Assembly: GCF_003686955.1 (NCBI RefSeq)
Contig: NZ_RCVM01000002.1
Location: 124,001 to 188,000, forward strand
Reading direction: 5' to 3'
DNA from: Streptococcus hillyeri
GTDB lineage: Bacteria; Bacillota; Bacilli; Lactobacillales; Streptococcaceae
Length of the DNA: 64,000 nucleotides
Part shown: piece by piece, positions 30,003-38,469 of the stretch
How the letters are laid out: every line of letters begins with the position of its first letter
Numbering within the stretch: position 1 is the first letter of the stretch
The notes under the pieces: generated by a model
Told to the model about the DNA's origin: nothing
Databases searched by the model: none
Seen by the model: the letters and a program-made list of their open reading frames with translations, nothing else
Program-made: the position numbers and the translations under genes

Positions 30003-30953
30003 ATGACAAAACATACCGCATCAATCGTACTTGGAACATGGTCTTGGGGAACTGGAGGATTTGCTGGTGGTAATGTGGTTTTTGGCAATCATCTTGATAC
30101 GACTGACTTGAAAGATGTTTTTTCGGTTGCTATGGAAAATGGTCTCAACACCTTTGATACTGCCTTTGCCTATGCTAATGGAGAATCTGAGAGGATTCTA
30201 GGTGAGTTAGTGAGCCAATATGACCGGTCAGAAGTCGTCCTATCTGACAAATTTACACCAGGAATGCAGGATGATACCAAAGAAAATCCAGTCGCAGATA
30301 TGTTAGAAGGCAGTCTTAAGCGTCTGGGAACAGACGATATTGACATTTATTGGATTCATAACGCAGCTGATGTTGAACGTTGGACACCGTTTTTAGCAGA
30401 TTTAGTTAAATCAGGGCGTGTGAAACGGATTGGTGTGTCGAACCATAGTCTTGACCAAGTGAAACGTGTTCAGGAAATCTTGAAACCAGCTGGGGTACAA
30501 ATTTCAGCCGTTCAAAACCATTTTAGCTTGCTTTATCGCAATTCTATTGAGAATGGATTGCTTGACTATTGCAAGGAAAATGATATCCAATTCTTTTCTT
30601 ACATGGTTCTAGAACAAGGTGCGTTGTCTGGTAAATATGATAACCAGCATCCTATGCCAGCCGATTCCAATCGAGGTAAAACCTATAATCCGATGTTCCC
30701 AGCTTTGGGCGATTTACTGGCTGAATTGAAACACTTGGCTGAACAACACGAGGTTAGTCCAGCACAAATTGCGACAGCTTGGGCAATCGGGCGTGGAACA
30801 ACACCAATCTTAGGCGTGACAAAAGTTGAACAAGTTCTAGATGCGGCTAAAGCTAGCGACCTAGTTCTCAGTGCGTCTGAAATGGCAAGATTAGAAGAAT
30901 TGGCTTTACAAGCTGGTGTCGATACACGCGGTGGCTGGGAAGGACAAGCTTAA
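30003..30953 (+). CDS. Aldo/keto reductase under a MerR-type promoter
   Basis: A 316-residue NAD(P)H-dependent oxidoreductase of the AKR superfamily (TIM barrel). The active-site Asp and Tyr are in F-D-T-A-F-A-Y-A-N-G, the Lys in L-S-D-K-F and the His in W-I-H-N-A. It probably reduces aldehydes or ketones. AAAGGAG lies 8 nt before the ATG. Together with the MerR gene and the promoter type it suggests a response to toxic electrophiles such as aldehydes; the actual substrate is unknown. Confidence 0.88.
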   Translation: MTKHTASIVLGTWSWGTGGFAGGNVVFGNHLDTTDLKDVFSVAMENGLNTFDTAFAYANGESERILGELVSQYDRSEVVLSDKFTPGMQDDTKENPVADMLEGSLKRLGTDDIDIYWIHNAADVERWTPFLADLVKSGRVKRIGVSNHSLDQVKRVQEILKPAGVQISAVQNHFSLLYRNSIENGLLDYCKENDIQFFSYMVLEQGALSGKYDNQHPMPADSNRGKTYNPMFPALGDLLAELKHLAEQHEVSPAQIATAWAIGRGTTPILGVTKVEQVLDAAKASDLVLSASEMARLEELALQAGVDTRGGWEGQA

Positions 30954-31030
30954 TAGAATGAATCAACAAGGCCTGTCTGAGTAACTAAATGATGCAAGAG
31001 TTGACGTGCTAAAAAATGTAACTTAACAAA

Positions 31031-31050
31031 AATTCTAGTATACTAGAATT
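31031..31050 (+). promoter_or_regulatory. Perfect 20-bp palindrome upstream of merR
   Basis: AATTCTAGTA/TACTAGAATT without spacer, 32 nt before the merR ATG. A TTGACG-17-TAACAA promoter (31001-31029) lies just upstream, so this could be a repressor operator. It differs from the 29946-29965 palindrome. Confidence 0.5.
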
Positions 31051-31082
31051 GAAAGATACGTTTAGTAATAGAAGGTAATACA

Positions 31083-31541
31083 ATGTCAGAAACAAAAAAA
31101 TACACCATTACAGAAGTGTCACAAAAATATGATATCAATCCCAATACCCTGCGTTATTATGAACGGATAGGGCTTTTACCAGAGATTCCCCGTCAGTCTA
31201 ATGGCAATCGCTATTTTACAGATGACCTTAATAAGTGGCTTGAAATGATTATTTGCCTACGTCACTCTGGCATACCGATAGAAGCTTTGATTGATTATTG
31301 TCAGTTACTTATGCAGGGTGATCAAACGGTGGAAGCGCGTGAAGCCTTGTTACGTGAGCAACTAGCAGTACTTGTACAGAAGCAAAAAAATCTCCAACGT
31401 TCCATTGATCGCTTGACACGCAAAATTAGTCTTTATGAATCTGGAGAGATTTTAAATAAGGACACTTACTATGAAGAATATGGCATTATCTTTGATGAAG
31501 ATGGCAGCTGGAAGGAGAGACTGGATGACTTTGAAAATTGA
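31083..31541 (+). CDS. MerR-family transcriptional regulator
   Basis: A 152-residue protein with the N-terminal MerR helix-turn-helix (T-I-T-E-V-S-Q-K-Y, then N-T-L-R-Y-Y-E-R-I-G-L-L-P) and a C-terminal coiled coil (about 85-125). There is no cysteine pattern for metal sensing, which fits the aldehyde-responsive AdhR-like branch. Its likely target is the 19-bp-spacer promoter at 29943-29973. Its end overlaps the start of the broken amidohydrolase by 17 nt. Confidence 0.88.
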   Translation: MSETKKYTITEVSQKYDINPNTLRYYERIGLLPEIPRQSNGNRYFTDDLNKWLEMIICLRHSGIPIEALIDYCQLLMQGDQTVEAREALLREQLAVLVQKQKNLQRSIDRLTRKISLYESGEILNKDTYYEEYGIIFDEDGSWKERLDDFEN

Positions 31542-32420
31542 TGCTTTTGCTCATGTGCTACTCCCTGAGTTTTTTGGAAAAATGCTGGCGCTGGATAAGA
31601 ATCTAGTCTCAAAAATGCACTTTGTCCCAAATCCTGTCTTGACGGGTATGACCAAGTGTCGAGAGAGTATGCCCGATACCCCTAAACACATCGAGATGAT
31701 GTAAATACTGCTGAAGCGACTCAATTGGTAGAACTTGCGAATGAGGAATTGCTAGCGACGGTCAAAGCGAATACGGATACCTTTGCGGGTGGTGTAGCCA
31801 TGGTGGCTATGAACAATATTCCAGAAGCGGTGCGCGTGATAGAAAGTTTTGTCACTAGTCATCCTGAAATACTTGGGATTCAGTTATTTACGCGTCATCT
31901 AGGAAAATCTTTAGCAGATGAGAGTTTCAAGCCCGTCTTTGCAGCTGCTGCTAAGGCAGATATGCCAATCTGGCTCCACCCAGTTTTTGATCCACGAAAG
32001 CCAGACAATAATATTATTTTTAGCTGGGAGTACGAATTGACTCAAGCCATGCTAGACATTGTGCAGGCTGGGTATTTTCAAGAATTTCCAAATCTCAACA
32101 TCTTGGTTCATCATGGTGGGGCTATGGTTCCTTATTTTGCGGGGCGGATTGAGCATATTTTACCAGAGGAGCAGGCGAGTGATTTCAAGAAATTCTATGT
32201 AGATACAGCTCTTTTAGGCAATAGCAAAGCTCTGGAACTCTGTGTGGACTATTACGGTGTTGACCATGTTCTTTTTGGGACTGATGCACCTCTTGGGATT
32301 CTTCCAGCTGGAGCGACAGAGGTTATCCGTCACGCTATCAAAGAACTACCTTTGACGGATAATGATAAGGAAAAGATTTTTCGTGGGAATGCCAATAGGC
32401 TCTTTGGATTAGGAGGTTGA
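31525..32420 (+). pseudogene. Amidohydrolase 2 (ACMSD-like) gene, frameshifted
   Basis: The frame starts at the ATG at 31525 (AAGGAGAG site) with I-D-A-F-A-H-V-L-L-P and stops with TAA at 31702-31704. The rest continues in another frame from about 31705 (N-T-A-E-A-T-Q) to 32420, with metal or active-site segments W-L-H-P, H-H-G-G-A-M-V and F-G-T-D-A-P. The family usually has extra residues between the two halves, so a small deletion may accompany the shift. It is the third gene of the MerR cluster. Confidence 0.8.
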
Positions 32421-32422
32421 AA

Positions 32423-33055
32423 ATGACAGAAATATTTAGACTATTTCGTCTTGGTTTGGACTTAGGTTATAAAGAAGAATATAAGCAAATTGGCTATACG
32501 AATTTTACCCAATCAATGGCACTAGAACCAGGGACTTTGGCTATGTATGGTAGTCACCTTCCAGAAGATTACAGCCAGCAAATCGTTGTGGAACGCTATG
32601 ATAATGAAGAGGCTTATCAGAAGCATATTCAATCATCTCATTTTAAGGCTTTTGTAGGTTTAGCACAAAAAGCACTGACTAGTCGTGAAGTGGTAACCTT
32701 GGTGCCACAATTATTGCTTCAAAAACCAACAGCCTTGCGGATTTTTGATGATAAGCAGTTAGCTGTTCGACTAGCTACCGTGACGGTTAGCGATAGCAAA
32801 GCTTTTTCAGAGATTGTATTACCTGAAATGCAGACCAGCATGGAAAAAGAAGATGGCGTTTGGGTCATGTATGCTGGTACAGATGTGGACAATCCTAATA
32901 CGTGGTATTTCTTTGAGGTCTATCAAAATGAAACTGCTTATGAGCAACACAGAGAAACACCGCATTTTAAAGACTATATTGAACGAAGTGCTAAATTGGT
33001 CCTAGATAAACACCTTCAGACGTTGCATGGTGATATGTTGGTGAATCGAGGATAG
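32423..33055 (+). CDS. YgiN/ABM-type monooxygenase-like protein, duplicated domain
   Basis: A 210-residue protein made of two dimeric alpha-beta-barrel (antibiotic biosynthesis monooxygenase, ABM) halves. Each ends in a similar H-x-x-S/T-x-H-F-K motif (Y-Q-K-H-I-Q-S-S-H-F-K and Y-E-Q-H-R-E-T-P-H-F-K). Such small oxygenases act on quinones or related compounds without cofactors. AGGAGG is 6 nt before the ATG at 32423, directly behind the amidohydrolase pseudogene, so the cluster's last gene still looks expressible. Confidence 0.82.
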   Translation: MTEIFRLFRLGLDLGYKEEYKQIGYTNFTQSMALEPGTLAMYGSHLPEDYSQQIVVERYDNEEAYQKHIQSSHFKAFVGLAQKALTSREVVTLVPQLLLQKPTALRIFDDKQLAVRLATVTVSDSKAFSEIVLPEMQTSMEKEDGVWVMYAGTDVDNPNTWYFFEVYQNETAYEQHRETPHFKDYIERSAKLVLDKHLQTLHGDMLVNRG

Positions 33056-33189
33056 ATTTAGTAGCCTGATGACAAGTTAAAATACTTTTGAAGCATTTAT
33101 TAACTTTCATTATAGGTATTTGTCACTGTTAGTAGTTAGAGGTATACTGTAATCGAGATTAACATTATTGTAGAAAGAAGTGATGACTC

Positions 33190-33426
33190 ATGTTTAAACA
33201 TGAAGGTGTTAAAAATAATCCCTTATTTGCCTTTGGAGAAGAAAATCCGTACGGTGCTAGTTTTACGGGACAATCCTATCTAGCAATGTTGGCACAAGCG
33301 CCAGATGGTATTACCAGTGTTGGAAATGTGACCTTTGAACCGGGGTGCCGTAATAATTGGCATGTGCATTTGGATGGCTACCAAATTCTTCTTGTTACTG
33401 GAGGCGAGGAAGACGGTAAGTATTAG
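33190..33426 (+). pseudogene. Truncated cupin-domain gene (carboxymuconolactone decarboxylase-associated type)
   Basis: The first 78 residues read like a small cupin oxidoreductase-associated protein. They include the metal-binding cupin motif 1 R-N-N-W-H-V-H (normally followed by G-x-x-E-G-x-G-x-Y). The frame stops right after G-K-Y, before the second cupin motif, and the next 30 nt lead into a terminator. Family members run to about 130 residues. It is therefore a 3'-truncated remnant. Confidence 0.7.
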
Positions 33427-33453
33427 AGAGCGCCAATCGTAATATAGACAGCC

Positions 33454-33490
33454 AAAAAAACGAGCAAATCTAAAGGATTGCTCGTTTTTT
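33454..33490. terminator. Bidirectional terminator
   Basis: AAAAAACGAGCAA pairs with TTGCTCGTTTTTT; A-run and T-run on either side serve both the cupin remnant and the leftward small membrane gene. Confidence 0.85.
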
Positions 33491-33510
33491 GTTGCCGACA
33501 AGACTGTCTC

Positions 33511-33750
33511 CTAAGCTTTCTTAGTGAATTTTTGATAAGCTGTGTAGAAGAAAATAAGAGATACTAAGATAAGCAATGCCAAAACACCGTTAGCACCAGC
33601 AATGTTGTAAACCGCATAGATAATAGCATTTAGTCGTCTTGTACCGCCTGTCTGTTCCCAAAGCAGGATATCGCTACGCATCCAAAATCCTAGACCGATG
33701 AAGACGATTCCTAATATTAAGTTAGCGAAGGCTTGCATTGTGTTTTTCAT
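33511..33750 (-). CDS. Small two-helix membrane protein, unknown
   Basis: A 79-residue protein with hydrophobic helices at about 8-24 and 51-70, joined by a polar stretch (W-E-Q-T-G-G-T-R-R). The C-terminus is basic (K-F-T-K-K-A). AAGGAGACT lies upstream on the minus strand. I recognise no named family. Codon use looks normal. Confidence 0.6.
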   Translation of the reverse strand: MKNTMQAFANLILGIVFIGLGFWMRSDILLWEQTGGTRRLNAIIYAVYNIAGANGVLALLILVSLIFFYTAYQKFTKKA

Positions 33751-34145
33751 GAGTTTAGTCTCCTTAATATTTGTTTCCTTTATTGTACACTATTAGTTTC
33801 TATAGAACAAGACCACGAGTGTGGTGAAAACGGTAAACTCTGTATGATATAGTAATGGCATAAAGGCTGGGATAGCGTTAAGCCGCTTTGATCAATTTTA
33901 GTTCTATCAGTAGCTCCTTGCTCTTTCTGATTACTTTTTCAATTCAATATGACCTTGAATTGTTGTAAAGCCCTAGTCTTAAATTGACGGAGTTAAATCT
34001 GATAAAGTAGTCTTTGAGGCAAGTAGGTAGCCTCCTGAACTATTTTAAAGTAACAAATGGTCCGGTGCCTCACAGCTATCATGCACACCTGCTCGTGATA
34101 GCATAGCAATAGCAATCGGTATTAGCAGGTTTTACTAAAAAATAA
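33751..34145. other. Gene-free stretch with partial repeat and hairpins
   Basis: No coding region is visible. AAAGGCTGGGATAGCG (about 33861) resembles the repeat B head. GCTATCA and TGATAGC pair at about 34075-34106, and ACCTGCT with AGCAGGT at about 34088-34132, giving overlapping alternative stems. No known RNA family was recognised. Confidence 0.35.
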
Positions 34146-34155
34146 AAGATTTTAG

Positions 34156-34199
34156 TTGACATTTTTGTCTCTTCAACTTACACTTGTATCATAAACAAG
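34156..34199 (+). promoter_or_regulatory. Promoter and candidate operator of the Rrf2 gene
   Basis: TTGACA (34156-34161), 17-bp spacer, TACACT (34179-34184). An inverted repeat CTTGT-7-ACAAG (34183-34199) overlaps the -10 and start region and is a plausible autoregulatory site. Confidence 0.65.
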
Positions 34200-34245
34200 A
34201 ACAAGTTAGAGGATTTTATCTAACATTTGTTTAAGAAGGAGTCTT

Positions 34246-34674
34246 ATGGATACGAAATTTTCAGTAGCCATCCACATTTTAACCATGATTTCTGAGAGTA
34301 AGGAGACCTTATCTTCTCAGGCATTGGCAACCAGTGTGGGCACCAATGCCAGTTATATTCGTAAGGTCATTGCTCTCTTGAAAAATGCCGATTTATTGAT
34401 GTCACATCAAGGCAAGAGCGGGTATGCGTTAACGAAAACACCAACAGAAATCAGTCTTTTAGACATTTACTATGCGACGCAAGAAGTGACTCAAGTCAAA
34501 CTCTTTCAAGTGCATCAGCATGCCAATCTGGAATGTCCTGTTGGTAAACATATCGAAGGGGCAATCAATCCAGTATTTAAAAAGGCAGAGCGTCAGCTAG
34601 AAAAGGAGCTGGCCAGTCAAAGCCTTGCAGATGTCATTACAAATTTGTACCGTCAAGCAGGAGTTACCAAGTAA
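34246..34674 (+). CDS. Rrf2-family transcriptional regulator
   Basis: A 142-residue protein with the Rrf2 winged helix: F-S-V-A-I-H-I-L-T-M-I, N-A-S-Y-I-R-K-V and G-K-S-G-Y-A-L. The three-cysteine cluster of iron-sulfur Rrf2 proteins (IscR, NsrR) is absent; only one Cys occurs at about residue 105. A cluster-free mechanism (YwnA/SaiR type, redox or electrophile sensing) is likely. It precedes an alcohol dehydrogenase-like gene it may control. AAGGAG precedes the ATG. Confidence 0.88.
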   Translation: MDTKFSVAIHILTMISESKETLSSQALATSVGTNASYIRKVIALLKNADLLMSHQGKSGYALTKTPTEISLLDIYYATQEVTQVKLFQVHQHANLECPVGKHIEGAINPVFKKAERQLEKELASQSLADVITNLYRQAGVTK

Positions 34675-34827
34675 GCGCTTGGTAATTTCTATTATTGAAT
34701 TTGTATCTGTATCTACGACAGATACAAAAAGTTACAAAAAGATTATCATGACATTCTCTAAACGTCGTTTGAAGTTTCAACCTTGCAGACCAGCTCTGCT
34801 ATTTCCAAAAAAGAAAGAAGAAAACTA

Positions 34828-35832
34828 ATGAAAGCAGCACAATTAAATGCCTACAATAAAAACAACCTTAACCTCAATATCGTCGATGTCCCAAGGCCTG
34901 AGCCAAAAGATAAGCAAGTCTTGGTCAAGGTGCTGACAGCCGGGGTCAATCCGCTGGACAATATGATTACCCGTGGTGAGGTCAAAATGATTGTTCCTTA
35001 CAAAACACCCCTTACCGCTGGAAACGAAGTGGTTGGATTGGTTGAAAAGATAGGTACCGGCGTGAGCCAGTTTGCCGTAGGGGATCGTGTCTTTGGTCGC
35101 TTGCCACTAGATAGTATTGGCGCTTTTGCCGAGTACGTTGCTGTGGATGCGGTGGCTCTAGCTAAGGTTCCTGATTATTTGACAGATGAGGAGGCAGCAG
35201 GGGTTCCTCTGACGGCTCTAACCATCATGCAAGCGTTCGGCCTTATGGATGCTGAAGCTGGCAAGACCCTCTTTATTTCTGGTGGGACTGGTGGTGTCGG
35301 TGCCATGGCTATTCCTCTTGCTAAAGCCAAAGGATTAACCGTTATCACTAATGGGGACATCAGGAATCGTGACCGAGTCTTGGCGCTCGGGGTCGATCAG
35401 TTCCTAGATTACAAGACTCAGGACTACACCAAAATCCTCAGCAATGTTGATTATGTCTTGGACACTCTAGGTGGTACTGAGACCGAGAAACAAATGGCTA
35501 TCATGAAAAAAGGTGGTCAGATGGTATCTCTCCGTGCCATGCCAAATGGAGCCTTTGCCAAACGCATGAAACTTCCTAAGTGGAAACAAATCCTCTTTAC
35601 ACTGGTTGGTCGCCAATTTGACAAGATGGCTGACAAATATGGCGTTCACTATCACTTTATCTTTGTCGAAAGCAATGGGCAACAACTCCAAGAAGTAGCA
35701 GATATTTTTACCAAACTAGAGATTAAGCCATCTATTGATACGGTTTATCCTTTTGATGAGGTCAATGCTGCGCTGGATAAGGTGGCAAATGGACGCTCAC
35801 GCGGTAAAACTGTTCTCAGCATGAAAGGATAA
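34828..35832 (+). CDS. Zinc-less medium-chain dehydrogenase/quinone reductase
   Basis: A 334-residue MDR superfamily protein. The NAD(P) motif reads S-G-G-T-G-G-V-G (about 151-158), and the entry N-P-L-D-N-M-I-T-R-G-E is typical of the quinone oxidoreductase/enoyl reductase branch. No catalytic zinc Cys/His set is visible, so it is probably a quinone or enone reductase. An in-frame ATG at 34783 lacks a ribosome site. It lies after the Rrf2 gene and 3 nt before the broken hydrolase. Confidence 0.87.
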   Translation: MKAAQLNAYNKNNLNLNIVDVPRPEPKDKQVLVKVLTAGVNPLDNMITRGEVKMIVPYKTPLTAGNEVVGLVEKIGTGVSQFAVGDRVFGRLPLDSIGAFAEYVAVDAVALAKVPDYLTDEEAAGVPLTALTIMQAFGLMDAEAGKTLFISGGTGGVGAMAIPLAKAKGLTVITNGDIRNRDRVLALGVDQFLDYKTQDYTKILSNVDYVLDTLGGTETEKQMAIMKKGGQMVSLRAMPNGAFAKRMKLPKWKQILFTLVGRQFDKMADKYGVHYHFIFVESNGQQLQEVADIFTKLEIKPSIDTVYPFDEVNAALDKVANGRSRGKTVLSMKG

Positions 35833-35835
35833 CGC

Positions 35836-36673
35836 ATGGCTTATTTAGAAACCAAAAACCAATACCTTACTGTTCAAGAGAAGAACATTGCCTACCGTGA
35901 AATCGGTAAGGGGAAGTCAGACTATCCTTTGGTTATGTTAGTCCATCTCGCAGCAACCATGGATAATTGGGACCCTAAACTCATAGACCTTTTGACCCAA
36001 ACACAGCATGTCATTTTACTTGATTTACCTGGTGTTGGGGACAGCGACGGTAAGGTTGCAGGTACCATTCCAGGAATGGCAGAGCAGATGATAGATATTG
36101 TCAAAGCCCTAGGCTACAACAAAATTAACCTTCTCGGTCTGTCTATGGGGGGATGATTGCTCAAGAAGTGGTGCGTATGGCTCCAACTTTGGTGAATCGC
36201 TTGATTTTAGTAGGGACTGGTCACCGTGGCGGACTTGGTATTGATCAGGTAACAGCAAAGACCTTCCGTTATATGGCACGAGCTGCTTGGCATCGTGTGG
36301 ACCCTAAACGTTATATTTTTTATGGTCATGATGACAATGGCAGAGCAGAAGCAGATAAGGTGCTCAGTCGCCTAGCCAGTCGCAAGAAAGCTTATGCAGA
36401 CAAAGAGATGGCTGTGCCCAGTTTTTTGCGCCAGTTAAAAGCCATTAAAACCTGGGGGAAGCACCTGAAGATGACCTACAGTTTGTGACCCCACCAACCC
36501 TGATTGTCAATGGTGACAAGGACATGATGGTACCAACAGAAAACTCCTACATCATTCATGACAAGATTGCGAATAGCCAACTGATTATCTATCCTCATGC
36601 AGGCCATGGGTCGATCTTTCAGTATGCGGAAGATTTTGCTAAGGAGTTAGAAGTGTTTTTAACTCTAAGATAA
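35836..36673 (+). pseudogene. Alpha/beta hydrolase gene broken by two single-base losses in G runs
   Basis: Three frames chain into one hydrolase of about 280 residues. The first ends in the nucleophile elbow G-L-S-M-G-G at 36156, and the second begins M-I-A-Q-E-V-V. The second ends at 36488 and the third continues with T-P-P-T-L-I-V-N-G-D and the active-site H-A-G-H-G-S. At the first junction (G run 36145-36150) and the second (G run about 36453-36457) one missing G restores the frame. Either it is recent decay, slipped-strand variation or sequencing error. Confidence 0.85.
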
Positions 36674-36705
36674 AGTATTTTTTGCAGAAACGATAGTCAT
36701 CATAA

Positions 36706-36759
36706 GAAAAAACAAGTGGCCTCCTAGCTTAATGACGTAATGGAAGACACTTGTTTTTT
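36706..36759. terminator. Bidirectional terminator
   Basis: AAAACAAGTG pairs with CACTTGTTTT over a long loop, with T- and A-runs for the converging hydrolase and TetR genes. Confidence 0.7.
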
Positions 36760-36778
36760 GTTATTGTGTTGGACATTT

Positions 36779-37330
36779 TCACCCCACCCTCATCTGTCCA
36801 ACGATGGCAAAAAGCTTATCTTGAGCCTCTGTAAGTGACAAATCAGTCTCTAACAACCAGTATTCGACAAAGGCGACAATAGCGCCAGAGAAGATGTGGA
36901 TAGAAGCTGTGTCTATGGTCAAACCAAGTTTTTGGCTGCCATCTAGATTAGCAGTCACAATCATCTGTTGGAAAGCTGTAGAAAAGTTAGCTGGTTGACT
37001 GGTCAGAAGCTGATGAATGATAAAACGATTGTGGTCCACAGCATTTAGGATATTGTCTAAAAACTGACGGTTTTCTCCCGGTGTGATATGGCTAAGGTCT
37101 TTAGCAACAGGACGGCAAGCATCTTTGATAGAAAGGAGAAGCTCATTGAGAATGTTATCGTAAAGATGTTCTTTCGTTTCATAGTGTTGGTAAAAAGCAT
37201 TACGAGATACTTGGGCCAGTTCACAGAGTTCTTTGACAGATATTTTTGAGAGCTCTTTGGTTTGTAATAAGCTAAGAAAAGCCTTTTGGAGGGCTTTTTC
37301 GGTTTTTTCAAAGCGTAAATCTTGTTTCAA
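36779..37330 (-). CDS. TetR-family regulator (TTG start)
   Basis: A 183-residue repressor with the TetR helix-turn-helix (I-S-V-K-E-L-C-E-L-A-Q-V-S-R-N-A-F-Y-Q-H-Y, about residues 26-46). The open frame extends 49 codons upstream through the operator region, so that part is unlikely to be coding. AGAAAGGA lies 8 nt before a TTG at 37328-37330, which fits the family start. It is divergent from the nitronate monooxygenase gene, whose promoter it probably represses. Confidence 0.85.
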   Translation of the reverse strand: MKQDLRFEKTEKALQKAFLSLLQTKELSKISVKELCELAQVSRNAFYQHYETKEHLYDNILNELLLSIKDACRPVAKDLSHITPGENRQFLDNILNAVDHNRFIIHQLLTSQPANFSTAFQQMIVTANLDGSQKLGLTIDTASIHIFSGAIVAFVEYWLLETDLSLTEAQDKLFAIVGQMRVG

Positions 37331-37350
37331 TATGACAATCCTTTCTAATG

Positions 37351-37414
37351 TGTCACCTAAGTGACAAATGTTCGCTAAGTGTCCATTGACCTTTTTAAAT
37401 GACACTTGTAATAT
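37351..37414 (+). promoter_or_regulatory. Divergent promoter and TetR operator
   Basis: TGTCAC-4-GTGACA palindrome at 37351-37366 lies upstream of TTGACC (37386-37391)-17-TAATAT (37409-37414). A further half site ATGACAC is inside the spacer. The arrangement fits TetR control of both directions. Confidence 0.7.
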
Positions 37415-37454
37415 AAACACTATAACATAGTGAAACAAAGAAAGCGAGAAAAAG

Positions 37455-38435
37455 ATGGCAAATCGTGTAACAGACATTTTAGGGATTGAAAAACCAATTA
37501 TTCAAGGACCTTTAGCATGGTTAACAAATGGGAAGTACGCTGCGGCTGTGAGTGCAGCTGGTGGACTAGGTGTGTTAGGGATTAGTGCAGGTCAAAAGGT
37601 AGCTGCAACAACGGTTGAAGAAACCATTGAAAACATGCGCCGTGAAATCCGTATTGCCCGTGAGATTACGGATAAACCTCTGGGTATCAATGTGGCGCCT
37701 GGGCATGAATTAACCGATATTTTTACTGGTCCTATGCTTGAGCTCATGGTTGAAGAAAAGGTTCCAGTAGCTGTTATGGTTGGGCAATTTTCAGCTTACT
37801 GGGCTGCAAAATTTAAAGAAAAAGGCATCAAAATTGTTTTTCGAGCAGAAAACCCAACAGCTCAAAATACGGAAGAAGCCATTCGAGGTGGGGCAGACAT
37901 TATTGTGGCAACTGGATTTGACGAAGGGGGAACGGTTCCTAGTCAAGTGATTGGAACCTTCTCCATTGTTCCTATGATTGTGGATGCTGCTAAAGGTCGT
38001 GTCCCTGTTATGGCAGCAGGTGGTATCGCAGATGCAAGAACTGCCCGCGCAGCCTTTGCCCTAGGGGCAGAAGGGCTCTACGTTGGTACAGCCTTTATGA
38101 TGTCAGAAGAATCTATCGTGGCGCAAAATATCAAAGACATGGCCTTGGAAGCTGACGCTACAGATCTCTTACTATACCGTACCGTTCCGGCCTACTACCG
38201 CTCATTGCCAGGTGAGATTCCAAACAAACTGTTAGAAATGAGCAATAGCGGAGCGACAGAAGAAGAGATTTTCGCTGTTCAACGTGGCTACAATGGCATG
38301 CGTGATGGGATGCTCTTTGGAGATCTCAGCAAGGGCTTTGCCTCATTTGGTCTCGGTATTTCAATGATTGACAAGATTGAGCCTGTCTCAGTAATCATGG
38401 ACAAACTCATGTCAGGTATTGAGGATTTAATCTAA
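37455..38435 (+). CDS. Nitronate monooxygenase-like FMN enzyme
   Basis: A 326-residue TIM-barrel flavoprotein of the 2-nitropropane dioxygenase/FabK superfamily: P-I-I-Q-G-P-L-A-W near the start, A-A-G-G-L-G-V-L-G, and the FMN phosphate segment A-A-G-G-I-A-D-A-R. It differs from streptococcal FabK at the N-terminus, so detoxification of nitronates is more likely than fatty acid synthesis. It is followed after 34 nt by a flavin monooxygenase. GAAAGCGAGAAAAAG precedes the ATG. Function beyond family is inferred. Confidence 0.85.
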   Translation: MANRVTDILGIEKPIIQGPLAWLTNGKYAAAVSAAGGLGVLGISAGQKVAATTVEETIENMRREIRIAREITDKPLGINVAPGHELTDIFTGPMLELMVEEKVPVAVMVGQFSAYWAAKFKEKGIKIVFRAENPTAQNTEEAIRGGADIIVATGFDEGGTVPSQVIGTFSIVPMIVDAAKGRVPVMAAGGIADARTARAAFALGAEGLYVGTAFMMSEESIVAQNIKDMALEADATDLLLYRTVPAYYRSLPGEIPNKLLEMSNSGATEEEIFAVQRGYNGMRDGMLFGDLSKGFASFGLGISMIDKIEPVSVIMDKLMSGIEDLI

Positions 38436-38469
38436 ACGATTTAATATAGATGAAAATGAGGAAACTATC

